Shown here: positions 7,617 to 15,496 of the stretch, piece by piece
Layout of the letters: the number at the start of each line of letters is the position of its first letter
How positions within the stretch are numbered: the first letter of the stretch is position 1
Assembly: GCA_016789705.1 (NCBI GenBank)
Contig: JAEUQR010000040.1
Location: forward strand, 1-46,545
Reading direction: 5' to 3'
From: Acidobacteriota bacterium
GTDB taxonomy: Bacteria > Acidobacteriota > Vicinamibacteria > Vicinamibacterales > UBA2999
DNA length: 46,545 bases
The notes under the pieces: generated by a model
Told to the model about the DNA's origin: nothing
The model's input: the letters and a program-made list of their open reading frames with translations, nothing else
Databases searched by the model: none
Program-made: the position numbers and the translations under genes

Positions 7617-8384
7617 GTGCGATTGTCCGTGGTGATTCCCTGCTTCAACGAAGAGGCGAACGTGCGCGCGCTCGGCGCGCGGCTGGGCCCCGTGCTGCGC
7701 GGACTCACGACACGCTTCGACGGCATCGAAGTGGTGCTCGTCGACGACGGCAGCCGCGACGGCACGTGGGCCGCGATGGAAGTCTTCGCTGCCGCCGGGC
7801 ACGGCCTCGACGTCACGCTGCGCCGGCATGACGTGAATCGCGGGCTCGGGCAGGCGATGCGCACGGGGCTGTCGGCGGCGTCTGGCGACGTCATGGTGAC
7901 CACCGACTCCGATGCCACCTACCGGTTCGAGGAGATCCCCGGGCTGCTCGATACGCTCGGCCCCGGCGTCGATCTCGTGACCGCCTCGCCGTATCATCCG
8001 CGGGGCGCCGTCGATAACGTCCCGGCGTTCCGCCTGTTGTTCAGCCGTGGCGCGTCCTTGATGTATCGCCTGCTCGTGCGGCGTGACATCTACACGTGGA
8101 CGGCCCTCTTCCGCGCGTATCGTCGCGACGTGATCCGCACCGTGCCGTTTGCCGCATCCGGTTTCCTCGCGGGTACCGAGTTGCTCGTGAACGCCATCGA
8201 TGCCGGCTTCCGCGCGGCCGAGTTCCCGACGGTGCTGCATGCGCGGGTGCTCGGCGTGTCGAAGGCCCGGATCGCACGCACCGTGCGCGCACACCTGGGC
8301 TTTCAGGGCCAGCTGCTGTGGCGGCGCCTCAGCGGCGCCACGGCCGCTGGCACGCCGGCCCTGCCGCCGGCCGCGGCGCCATGA
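7617..8384 (+). CDS. GT2 family glycosyltransferase (dolichyl-phosphate mannose synthase-like)
   Basis: This 255-residue protein has a GT-A fold of the GT2 family: SVVIPCFNEEANV at the N-terminus, VLVDDGSRDGTW, NRGLGQAMRTGL, and TTDSDATYRFEE around the DxD-like position. The size and the RDIYTWTALFRAYRR segment resemble polyprenyl-phosphate sugar synthases without the C-terminal membrane helices. It may prepare the donor used by the GT-C enzyme at 4256, but it could also be an ordinary chain-building enzyme. A clear Shine-Dalgarno AGGAGG at 7606-7611 supports the GTG start at 7617. Its stop overlaps the next start as ATGA. Confidence 0.8.
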   Translation: MRLSVVIPCFNEEANVRALGARLGPVLRGLTTRFDGIEVVLVDDGSRDGTWAAMEVFAAAGHGLDVTLRRHDVNRGLGQAMRTGLSAASGDVMVTTDSDATYRFEEIPGLLDTLGPGVDLVTASPYHPRGAVDNVPAFRLLFSRGASLMYRLLVRRDIYTWTALFRAYRRDVIRTVPFAASGFLAGTELLVNAIDAGFRAAEFPTVLHARVLGVSKARIARTVRAHLGFQGQLLWRRLSGATAAGTPALPPAAAP

Positions 8385-10339
8385 CACCGGGAGACCCGCT
8401 CTCGCGCCGACGGTTCCTGGCGGCGGCGTCGGCAACGGCGGCGTTCGGTGTGGCGTGTGGCCTGCCGGCGGCCCCCGGCGCCGATTCCCCGGCCGCCGGT
8501 GCGCCGGCCTCGGCTCCGGGCGTGCCCCAGGTCCTGCTGGTCGATGGCCGCGGTGCCGGCGGTTTTGCCGCCTATCTGGAGGAACTCCTCGGGGCCGAGG
8601 GTGTGCTCGGCGTGCAGCGGATGATGGCGCCGGCGGCCGCACCGGATGTCCTCGACCGTGTGCTGGCCGTCGTCGTCGACGGACCGGTGCTCTCCCCGCA
8701 GTGGATCACCGCCCTCGAACGATTCGCGTGGCGCGGCGGCATCGTGGTCGCCATCACGCCCGGACCGGCGTTCCTCGCGCGGTGTGGCATCGCGGCGCTC
8801 GCGCCGCGCGGCGCGCCTCCCGATGGCGTACGCGTCGCGTCGCCGTCCGGTGACGTGCTGCGTCTCCACGTGGAGGCCGACACGCGCGGCTGGGAGGCGG
8901 CGGCCGGTGAGGCCGATGCCCGCTTCGTGCTCGGGGACACGACCGGCGCGGCAGCGGTCGTGCGCCGGCGCCACGGCGCCGGTATGGTCTGCTGCTGGGC
9001 CTTCGACGTGGCGCGCAACGTGGCGCTCATCCGGCAGGGGAGTCCACGCCGCGTCGACGTCGAGCGTGACGGCCTGGCGCAGCTGCGGTTCACGGACGTG
9101 ATGATGGGCTGGGCGGATCCGGACCGGCGGCATGACATCGATGCCGATGGGTTCGTGCGGCTGCTCGTCGGTCAGCTCGCCGCGGCGGCGACGGGCGGCC
9201 CGCTGCTCGCGCTGGACCACTTTCCCGGTGCGGCCCGGAGCGTGCTCATCGCCACCGGCGACGCCCACGGCGTCGGCGCCGGGGTGATCGACGAGGTGCT
9301 GGGCCGCGTCGAAGCCGGGGGCGGGCGGCTCTCGGTGTTCTACGAACCGCCGCAGACACCCGGGTGGCGCCGCTACGCGCGGCGCGCCCGCTGGGCGGCG
9401 AGTACGTGGCCGATCGTCGGTGGCGCTCTTGCCAGCCGTGAGGCTCCGCCATCGCCGCGGCTGGTCGACGAGTGGCGACGCCGCGGCCACGAGTTCTGTC
9501 CGCATCCGACGAGCCGCCCGAATCTCGAGGCCGGGCTCGCACGCGCCTGGGAGGATTTTGCGGCTGACGGTTACGGGACGGGGCATCGTGTGCTTCGCAC
9601 CCACGAGGTGTACTGGCAGGGATGGGTCGGGACGCCGCGCGCCCAGCGCCGTCGCGGTGTGCGCATGAACCTCGACACCTACCAGATCGGCGAGATCATG
9701 CGGCAGGCCGACGGGCGCTGGTCGCACGGTCACCTGGCCGGCAGCGGGCTGCCAGCGCGGTTCGTGGACGAGCAGGGCCGCGTGATCGACTGTTATCAGC
9801 AACCCACGCAGATCGTCGACGAGCAGCTACTCGCTGTCATGGGCGGGCCCGAAGGGCTGACCGGCGCGGCCGCGGCAGCGGTCGTGAGCGCCCAGATGGC
9901 CCGCGCCGTGGCTGACACCCCCGCGGCGCTCTGCGCTGTGTTCCACGTCGACTCGTTCGTGCCGGCCGTCGGGCGTGGTGCGGAGGCCGGCGCCTTCCTG
10001 GACGGCGTGCTGCGGGCCAGCCGCGCGCATGGCGCGCCGGTGCTGACCGCGGGGCACTGGCTGGCGTTTCTCGACGCCCGTCGCGGCGCCACCATCACGT
10101 CACGCGCCTGGGACGCCGCCAGCGGACGCCTGGTCTGCGATCTCCGTATCGGGCCGGATGCCGCCCCGGGCCTCGGCGTGCTGCTGCCGGCGGCCCTCGA
10201 TGCCCGCCGCCTGCGCGACGTCACGCTCAACGGCGCGCCGCCCGCGCCCCGAGACGTGCGGCGGGCCGGCCACGACTGGGTGCGGGTGGTCGCGGCTCCC
10301 GGGCCGGTGCGGGTAAGCGCGCGCTACGAGCCGGCCTGA
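8381..10339 (+). CDS. Tat-exported GATase-like plus degenerate polysaccharide deacetylase-like protein
   Basis: The 652-residue product starts with a Tat signal (LSRRRFLAAASATAAFG) followed by Cys near residue 27 (GVACGLP), an imperfect lipobox. Residues about 50-290 look like a glutamine-amidotransferase-like Rossmann region (VLLVDGRGAGG ... WRGGIVVAITPGPAF). Residues about 290-560 resemble a NodB-type deacetylase barrel: SVLIATGDAHG for the first motif, GHEFCPHPTSRP for the His motif and LRTHEVYWQGW for the third. The usual Asp-Asp is Asp-Ala and the second motif His is replaced by Arg, so metal binding is doubtful. The likely place of action is the periplasm, on glycan. It overlaps the convergent hddA gene by 16 bases at its 3' end. 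Domain assignment is by motif only. Confidence 0.55.
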   Translation: MTPGDPLSRRRFLAAASATAAFGVACGLPAAPGADSPAAGAPASAPGVPQVLLVDGRGAGGFAAYLEELLGAEGVLGVQRMMAPAAAPDVLDRVLAVVVDGPVLSPQWITALERFAWRGGIVVAITPGPAFLARCGIAALAPRGAPPDGVRVASPSGDVLRLHVEADTRGWEAAAGEADARFVLGDTTGAAAVVRRRHGAGMVCCWAFDVARNVALIRQGSPRRVDVERDGLAQLRFTDVMMGWADPDRRHDIDADGFVRLLVGQLAAAATGGPLLALDHFPGAARSVLIATGDAHGVGAGVIDEVLGRVEAGGGRLSVFYEPPQTPGWRRYARRARWAASTWPIVGGALASREAPPSPRLVDEWRRRGHEFCPHPTSRPNLEAGLARAWEDFAADGYGTGHRVLRTHEVYWQGWVGTPRAQRRRGVRMNLDTYQIGEIMRQADGRWSHGHLAGSGLPARFVDEQGRVIDCYQQPTQIVDEQLLAVMGGPEGLTGAAAAAVVSAQMARAVADTPAALCAVFHVDSFVPAVGRGAEAGAFLDGVLRASRAHGAPVLTAGHWLAFLDARRGATITSRAWDAASGRLVCDLRIGPDAAPGLGVLLPAALDARRLRDVTLNGAPPAPRDVRRAGHDWVRVVAAPGPVRVSARYEPA

Positions 10340-11433
10340 CCGCGTGGCGGCGCCGGGCGCCGCCGCGTCCGCGCGGGCGCGGGTACGGCCGGTGGCAGTT
10401 CCTTGCGCCGCGACGCGAAGGGCGCAGCATCCGTGGCCGGGGATTCCCAGTCGCTGGCGTGGATGATGGTGGTGCCGCCCGGTTCGATCTCGAGCGGAAT
10501 CTCGCGCAGCCCGCACCTCGTCATGGCGCGGCGCACGGTGTCGCGGGCGTCCGCCGGCACGCAGACGAGCAGGCAGCCGCCGCCGCCGGCGCCGACGATC
10601 TTGCCGCCGGTGGCGCCGGCGCGCCGGCTGCGCGCGTAGTAGCGATCGAGCTCGCTCGACGAGACGCGGCTGCTCATCTCCTTCTTCAGCTGCCAGGCGA
10701 CGTCGAGTGCCGGACCGATACCGGACACATCGTTCGCCGCGACCCGGGCGCGCTGTTCCTCGGCCAGTGTCACCAGTCGCTCGATGGCGTGCTGGGTCTG
10801 GCGGCGCGTCGTCATGCGCCGTTTCGCCTGGCCGAGCACCGACCCGGCGGCACGGGTGATGCCCGTGTAGAACAGCATCAGTTGATCGACAAGGGCGCGG
10901 GCGGTCTCGGGCCGGCAATGCATCGGCTCGACGGTCACCCGTTCGTCACTGAAGAAGCGGATGAACTGAAAGCCGCCATGCGCCGCGATGAACTGATCCT
11001 GCTTGCCGATCGGTTTGCCGAGGACATCGATCTCGATGCGGCTGGCGAGCGCGGCCAGCTCGCCGGCCGGCACGAACACCCCGCGGTACGCGAACAGGGC
11101 GTTCAGCACGCCCACCGTCAGCACCGACGACGAGCCCAGGCCGATGCCGGAGGGCAGATCGGCAATGGTCGTGATCTCGACGCGTTTGGTGACGCCGGCG
11201 ACTCGCATGGCCTCGCGGATCAGTTCGTGGCGAAGGCCCCCCAGGTGCGGCACGATCTCGGTGCGCGTGTACGACACGCGGATCGAGTCGTCGAACCGGC
11301 GGTTGACGGTGACGTACATGTAGCGGTTGATCGCCAGCGTCAGGACGGCGCCCGGCGTCCGCTCGTAGTGCTCGCGGAAATCGGAGCCGCCGCCGAACAG
11401 ACTGACGCGGAATGGCGTGCGGGAGATGATCAT
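10324..11433 (-). CDS. hddA: GHMP kinase, D-glycero-D-manno-heptose 7-phosphate kinase type
   Basis: The 369-residue protein begins ISRTPFRVSLFGGGSDF, the hallmark start of the heptose/fucose GHMP kinases. It carries the ATP-binding motif GIGLGSSSVLTVG (about residue 96), GKQDQFIAAHGG, and the third GHMP motif GGKIVGAGGGG. HddA phosphorylates D-glycero-alpha-D-manno-heptose 7-phosphate at C1. Its partner hddC lies directly upstream with an ATGA overlap, and gmhA lies across the divergent promoter, which strongly supports the heptose assignment over fucokinase. The C-terminal 30 residues are Arg/Pro-rich (PAPARTRRRPAPP) and probably disordered. The gene's last 16 bases overlap the end of the convergent Tat-protein gene. 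Confidence 0.85.
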   Translation of the reverse strand: MIISRTPFRVSLFGGGSDFREHYERTPGAVLTLAINRYMYVTVNRRFDDSIRVSYTRTEIVPHLGGLRHELIREAMRVAGVTKRVEITTIADLPSGIGLGSSSVLTVGVLNALFAYRGVFVPAGELAALASRIEIDVLGKPIGKQDQFIAAHGGFQFIRFFSDERVTVEPMHCRPETARALVDQLMLFYTGITRAAGSVLGQAKRRMTTRRQTQHAIERLVTLAEEQRARVAANDVSGIGPALDVAWQLKKEMSSRVSSSELDRYYARSRRAGATGGKIVGAGGGGCLLVCVPADARDTVRRAMTRCGLREIPLEIEPGGTTIIHASDWESPATDAAPFASRRKELPPAVPAPARTRRRPAPPRGQAGS

Positions 11434-12137
11434 GGCGCGGTTCTCAGGGCCCACTGCGCCGAGGCGAGGGCGAGGCGCTCCGGTGTGCCGATGTCTTCGT
11501 GGAAGTCGGGGATGACGTAGCCGTGCATCCGCCCCACGAGGGCCGGCAGCACGTGCAGGCCGAAGTCGACCAGCCCCTCGTGGCGGGCCGTCACCTCGAA
11601 CAGCGACGGCCGCGCCAGATAGACCCCCGCATTGGCGAGGTTGCTGCGCGGCGCAGCTGGCTTCTCGACGAAGTCCGTGATCCGGCCGGTGTCGTCGATG
11701 TCGACGATCCCCGAGGCCTCGGGAAACGGCGTGCGGAACAGGCCGATCGTGAGCGGGTCGCCGTGCGCCGCGTGCCGCGCCAGCATCGGACTGGTGCGCA
11801 GGTCGCTCAGGTTGTCGGCATACAGCACCCAGAAGGCCGCCTCGCCATCGACGAATCCGCGCTGCCGGTGCACGGTCGTGGCCGTTCCGATCGGTGTCGG
11901 CTCCTCGACGACGGTCACGCGGGGATGCGGCGCGGTCTCGGCGGCGAGGAAGGCCTCGACCGCCGCAACATGGTGCGACACGTTCAGCAGGACGTCGGTG
12001 ATCCCTTCGCGCCGGCAGAGGTCCAGCCAGTAGCCAAGCAGGGGGCGGCCGGCGATCGGCGCCAGGCACTTCGGAATCGTGTTGGTCAGCGGCCGAAGGC
12101 GCTCGCCCCGTCCGCCAGCCAGCAGAAATGCTTTCAT
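11430..12137 (-). CDS. hddC: Nucleotidyltransferase, D-glycero-alpha-D-manno-heptose 1-phosphate guanylyltransferase type
   Basis: The 235-residue protein has the sugar-nucleotidyltransferase signature FLLAGGRGERLRPLTN followed by IPKCL. It also has the metal-site YADNLSD and the product-site FVEKP, with a NAGVYLA segment typical of this fold. The short length and lack of a C-terminal beta-helix fit HddC, which forms GDP-heptose from heptose 1-phosphate and GTP. The GDP preference is inferred from its coupling to hddA; a glucose- or mannose-1-phosphate enzyme would look similar. Start ATG at 12137 is preferred because GAGGG sits about ten bases upstream and the fold begins immediately; a longer start at 12164 is possible. 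Confidence 0.8.
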   Translation of the reverse strand: MKAFLLAGGRGERLRPLTNTIPKCLAPIAGRPLLGYWLDLCRREGITDVLLNVSHHVAAVEAFLAAETAPHPRVTVVEEPTPIGTATTVHRQRGFVDGEAAFWVLYADNLSDLRTSPMLARHAAHGDPLTIGLFRTPFPEASGIVDIDDTGRITDFVEKPAAPRSNLANAGVYLARPSLFEVTARHEGLVDFGLHVLPALVGRMHGYVIPDFHEDIGTPERLALASAQWALRTAP

Positions 12138-12249
12138 GCTCAGAAGTCCCTCAGGCGCGCTCATCAAGGCAAAAAGGCAAGACCGGCGCAGACAAACTGG
12201 CCGTTCCATCGATTCAGCCGTTCCGCTAACATCCTGTCAGCAAAAGAGT

Positions 12250-12268
12250 TGCCATGGCGGCCCTGGCA
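12250..12268. promoter_or_regulatory. 19-bp near-perfect inverted repeat in the heptose/glycan divergent promoter
   Basis: TGCCATGG-CGG-CCCTGGCA at 12250-12268 has arms matching in seven of eight positions. It ends one base before a TTGACC hexamer and lies between the hddC start and the phosphoglycosyltransferase start. This position suits an operator for a dimeric regulator controlling both directions. No regulator gene sits nearby, so its binder is unknown. Confidence 0.4.
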
Positions 12269-12300
12269 TTGACCGCATATGGTACGTCGGTTGCTAAAAT
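12269..12300 (+). promoter_or_regulatory. Candidate sigma-70-like promoter for the phosphoglycosyltransferase operon
   Basis: TTGACC at 12269-12274 and TAAAAT at 12295-12300 match -35 and -10 boxes well, but the spacing is 20 bases, longer than ideal. The surrounding 140 bases are visibly less GC-rich than the genes. If this promoter is used, transcription starts after the ATG at 12279, and the real start of the downstream gene would be the GTG at 12327. Confidence 0.35.
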
Positions 12301-12992
12301 GCGGGCACACCGAGCCCCCCGTCCACGTGGAACGCAGTCTCTCCGCCCAGGAATCCGTCGTCGCCCGTCCCGCGGCCGACACCTCGCGCCGCGTCGATTA
12401 CGTCGCGAAGCGGGTGCTCGATGTCAGCGTGGCGCTGGCCGTGGGGCTGCTGCTGACGCCCCTGCTGGTCGTCACGGTCGTCGCCATCAAGTGTTCCTCG
12501 CCGGGCCCGCTCTTCCATCGGCGGCGTGTCGTCGGGCGCGGTGGAGAAGCCTTCGACGCGTTCAAGTTCCGGTCGATGCGCGTCGACGCCGACCGGATCA
12601 TCCAGGACGACGCGGCGCTCTGGGCCGCGTTCCAGACCAACCACAAGCTGCCACACGACCGACGCGTCACGCCGATTGGGCGGATCCTGCGCCGCTACAG
12701 CATCGACGAGCTGCCGCAATTGCTGAACGTGCTCCGCGGCGAGATGTCGCTCATCGGTCCGCGGATGGTGACGGCGCCGGAACTCGAACGCTACGGCCCG
12801 CACGTCCAGACCCTGCTCTCGGTCCCGCCGGGCATGACCGGGCTGTGGCAGGTGTCGGGCCGGCAGACGACCTCCTACGAACGGCGCGTCGAACTCGACG
12901 TGCACTACGTCACGCACTGGAGCCTGTGGCTCGACCTGCGCATCCTGCTCAAGACGCCGCTCGTCGTGTTTCGCGGAGAAGGGGCCTACTAG
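12279..12992 (+). CDS. Undecaprenyl-phosphate sugar phosphotransferase (bacterial sugar transferase family)
   Basis: The product of 237 residues is a monotopic-type phosphoglycosyltransferase. One N-terminal membrane segment (VSVALAVGLLLTPLLVVTVVA) is followed by the family core: SPGPLFHRRRVVGRGGEAF, FKFRSMR, IGRILRRYSIDELPQLLNVL, MSLIGPRMV and PPGMTGLWQVSGR. These enzymes start repeat-unit assembly by transferring a sugar 1-phosphate to undecaprenyl phosphate on the inner leaflet. The protein lacks the long four-helix N-terminal region of WcaJ/WbaP and so resembles the minimal catalytic form. Start is uncertain: ATG 12279 lies inside the predicted promoter, while GTG 12327 gives a 221-residue protein. 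It heads a plus-strand run through gmhA, galE and glycosyltransferases. Confidence 0.9.
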   Translation: MVRRLLKCGHTEPPVHVERSLSAQESVVARPAADTSRRVDYVAKRVLDVSVALAVGLLLTPLLVVTVVAIKCSSPGPLFHRRRVVGRGGEAFDAFKFRSMRVDADRIIQDDAALWAAFQTNHKLPHDRRVTPIGRILRRYSIDELPQLLNVLRGEMSLIGPRMVTAPELERYGPHVQTLLSVPPGMTGLWQVSGRQTTSYERRVELDVHYVTHWSLWLDLRILLKTPLVVFRGEGAY

Positions 12993-12996
12993 ACCC

Positions 12997-13593
12997 ATGT
13001 CGTCAGCGCGGTTCTCCACCGACGCCTACCTGGCTGAACTCACGGCCGCCCTGCAGGCGCTCGACCGCGGGGCGGTCGAGCGCATCGCCGCCGCGCTCGT
13101 CGACGCGCAGTGTGCCGGACGCATGGTGTTCATCTGCGGCAACGGCGGCAGCGCCGCGGTCGCGACCCACTGGGCGGCCGATCTGTCGAAGCTCACGGCG
13201 GTGCCCGGCCAGCCCCGCCTGCGCGTGATGTGCCTCACGGATTCCGCGGCGGCGATCACGGCGGCGGCCAACGACTTCGACTATCAGGAGGTCTTCACCG
13301 ACCAGCTGCGGACGTTCATGGGGGCCGGCGATGTCGTCATCGGCATCAGCACGAGCGGCCGCTCGCCGAACGTGCTGCGTGCGCTCGAATACGCCGCCGC
13401 CCACGGCGGTCTCGCCCTCGGCATCACCGGCCAGAGCGGCGATGCCCTCAAGGCGGTGACGTCGGTGACGCTGGTCGTCGCCTCGACGAGTGTCCAGCGT
13501 GTCGAAGACGTGGCGGGCATCGCGGCGCATCTGGCCTGCCTGCTGGCCCGGGAACGCGTCGCCCTGCGTGCCGACGCGGCGCTCAGCGCATGA
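12997..13593 (+). CDS. gmhA: Phosphoheptose isomerase (SIS domain)
   Basis: The 198-residue single-SIS protein shows FICGNGGSAAVATHWAADL near residue 44, then a second sugar-phosphate loop GISTSGRSPNVLRALEYA and a C-terminal helix with VEDVAGIAAHLACLL. This is the GmhA/DiaA subgroup. GmhA converts sedoheptulose 7-phosphate into D-glycero-D-manno-heptose 7-phosphate. Given hddA and hddC across the divergent promoter, GmhA is much more likely than the replication protein DiaA. The phosphatase GmhB needed between HddA and HddC is not in this window. The stop overlaps the galE start as ATGA. Confidence 0.85.
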   Translation: MSSARFSTDAYLAELTAALQALDRGAVERIAAALVDAQCAGRMVFICGNGGSAAVATHWAADLSKLTAVPGQPRLRVMCLTDSAAAITAAANDFDYQEVFTDQLRTFMGAGDVVIGISTSGRSPNVLRALEYAAAHGGLALGITGQSGDALKAVTSVTLVVASTSVQRVEDVAGIAAHLACLLARERVALRADAALSA

Positions 13594-14570
13594 CGCTGCT
13601 CGTCACCGGAGGGGCCGGCTACATCGGCTCGGTCGTCGTCGAGCGGGCGCTCGCCCGCGGGCATCGCGTCGTCGTACTCGACAATCTGCAGGAAGGCCAC
13701 GCCGCGGCGGTGCCCCCGGAGTGCCGGCTGGTGCGGGCCGACTACGGCGACCGCGCCACACTGGCGCGGATCTTCACCGAGGTGGCGGTGGACGCGGTCG
13801 TGCATCTCGCGGCCGAGACGACCGTGGCGACCTCGGTGTCAGACCCGGCCATCTACTTCCACAACAACACGGTGAACGGCCTCGCCCTGCTCGATACGAT
13901 GCGGCAATTCGGCGTGCAGCGCCTCGTCTTCTCGTCGACCGCCGCCACCTACGGCGAGCCACTGACGAGCCCGATCAGCGAGGAACATCCGCAGCAGCCG
14001 ATCAACGCCTACGGCGAGTCGAAGCTGATGTTCGAGCGGTGCATCCGCTGGTATCACCGCGCCTACGGCCTGCGGGCGGCGTCGTTCCGGTACTTCAACG
14101 CGGCCGGCGCGACGGAACGGTGCGGCGAGGCGCACCGTCACGAAAGCCATCTGATTCCTCTGGTGCTCGACGTCGCGGCGGGGGACCGCGCGTCGGTGGA
14201 CATCTTCGGGTCCGACTATCCGACGCGTGATGGCACGTGCGTGCGCGACTACGTGCATGTCGCCGACATCGCCGAAGCCCACCTGCTGGCGCTCGAGGCC
14301 GTCGACCGCCTCGAACTCGACTGGTTCAACATCGGCACCGGCACCGGGCATACGGTCGCGGAGGTGGTCGCGGCCGTGGAGCGTGTCACGGGCCGTCCGG
14401 TCCGCGCCGTGCGTCGTGAGCGACGGCCGGGTGACCCGGCCACGCTCGTGGCCAGTGCCGAGCGGATCCGCCGCGTGCTCGGCTGGGCGCCCCGTCACCC
14501 CGATCTCGAGGAGATCATCGCCACGGCGTGGCGGTGGCGGCAGCGTCACCCCGGCGGTTATGGCGACTGA
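13590..14570 (+). CDS. galE: UDP-glucose 4-epimerase
   Basis: The 326-residue extended SDR has the NAD motif TGGAGYIGS at the start, SSTAATYGEP for the catalytic Ser/Thr strand, and the catalytic pair in NAYGESKLMFE. The later segments FRYFNAAGATE and RDYVHVADIAEAHLLALE are classic GalE signatures. It interconverts UDP-glucose and UDP-galactose (or the GlcNAc/GalNAc pair) in the cytoplasm and would supply a galacto-sugar to this glycan. The ATG at 13590 overlaps the gmhA stop by four bases. The 3' end overlaps the next glycosyltransferase by 11 bases. Confidence 0.9.
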   Translation: MTLLVTGGAGYIGSVVVERALARGHRVVVLDNLQEGHAAAVPPECRLVRADYGDRATLARIFTEVAVDAVVHLAAETTVATSVSDPAIYFHNNTVNGLALLDTMRQFGVQRLVFSSTAATYGEPLTSPISEEHPQQPINAYGESKLMFERCIRWYHRAYGLRAASFRYFNAAGATERCGEAHRHESHLIPLVLDVAAGDRASVDIFGSDYPTRDGTCVRDYVHVADIAEAHLLALEAVDRLELDWFNIGTGTGHTVAEVVAAVERVTGRPVRAVRRERRPGDPATLVASAERIRRVLGWAPRHPDLEEIIATAWRWRQRHPGGYGD

Positions 14571-15486
14571 CGTCGCGGCCGTCGTCGTCAGCTACAACAC
14601 CTGCGCCCTGCTCCGCGACTGTCTGGCGTCCGTGTACGCCTCGACCCTGCGTCCGCGTGACGTCTTCGTCGTCGACAACGCGTCGCACGACGGCAGCCGG
14701 GAGATGGTGGCCACGGAGTTCCCGGGCGTCACCCTCATCGCGCTCGACCGCAATCTCGGCTTCGCCGCCGCCAACAACGTGGCGCTGCGCCGCGCGACGA
14801 GCCCGCGCATCCTCCTGCTGAACCCCGACGCCACGCTGGCCCCGGACACCCTGGCGCGGCTTGTGGCGACACTCGATGCGCGGCCCGGCGCTGCCGTCGT
14901 CGGGCCGCGGATTCTCAATGTCGATGGCACACTGCAATCCTGCGGGTACGCCTTCCCGACGCTGCTCTCGGAGATTCGCCAGTCGAAACGCGTCGATCGC
15001 CTGATCGCGCTCGTGGCCGGTCCGGGCCGCGGCTCCGGCGCCGCCGCGCCGGCGGAGGTGGGCGCGGTGGACTGGTGTGACGGCGCGTGCATGCTGCTGC
15101 GGCGCGAGGCCCTCGACGCGGTCGGGCTGCTCGACGAACAGTACTTCCTCTACACCGAGGAACTCGACTGGTGCCTGAACGCGCGGCGCGCCGGCTGGGA
15201 CATCGTCGTCGACTCGCGCGCGGTCGTCCGGCACCACCGCGGGCAGAGCAGCACCAGCACGGGCACGTCCTCGCGCTCGACGGCGCTCCTCGTCGAGACG
15301 CGCCTGCGCTACTACCGGAAGAATCATTCCCTCGTCACGGCGATGGCCGTGGCCGCCGTGGTGTCGGCCGGCTTCGTCAAGCAGCTGCGCGCGGACCCTG
15401 ACGGCGCGCGCGCCAAGCTGCGGGGGGTCGGTCACTGGTTCGCCAGCCTGCGCCGGTCCGTCCACGCCGACGCGCCACAGAGGTAA
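14560..15486 (+). CDS. GT2 family glycosyltransferase (rhamnosyltransferase-like)
   Basis: The 308-residue protein reads as a GT-A fold: VAAVVVSYNTCALLRDCL, VVDNASHDGSREMV, NLGFAAANNVALR, LLNPDATL at the metal-binding position, DGACMLLRREALD and LYTEELDWCLNARRAGW. This set is typical of the large group that includes dTDP-rhamnose transferases in O-antigen loci. Donor and acceptor cannot be assigned. The ATG at 14560 lies inside the last codons of galE. The closest relative in the window is the gene at 25356, which shares the same order of motifs, so the two probably arose from one family. Confidence 0.85.
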   Translation: MATDVAAVVVSYNTCALLRDCLASVYASTLRPRDVFVVDNASHDGSREMVATEFPGVTLIALDRNLGFAAANNVALRRATSPRILLLNPDATLAPDTLARLVATLDARPGAAVVGPRILNVDGTLQSCGYAFPTLLSEIRQSKRVDRLIALVAGPGRGSGAAAPAEVGAVDWCDGACMLLRREALDAVGLLDEQYFLYTEELDWCLNARRAGWDIVVDSRAVVRHHRGQSSTSTGTSSRSTALLVETRLRYYRKNHSLVTAMAVAAVVSAGFVKQLRADPDGARAKLRGVGHWFASLRRSVHADAPQR

Positions 15487-15496
15487 CCTTCCGGCC

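Noticed and set aside
12997..13593. SIS protein as DiaA (replication initiator regulator)
   Set aside because: The heptose kinase and guanylyltransferase across the promoter make GmhA far more likely.
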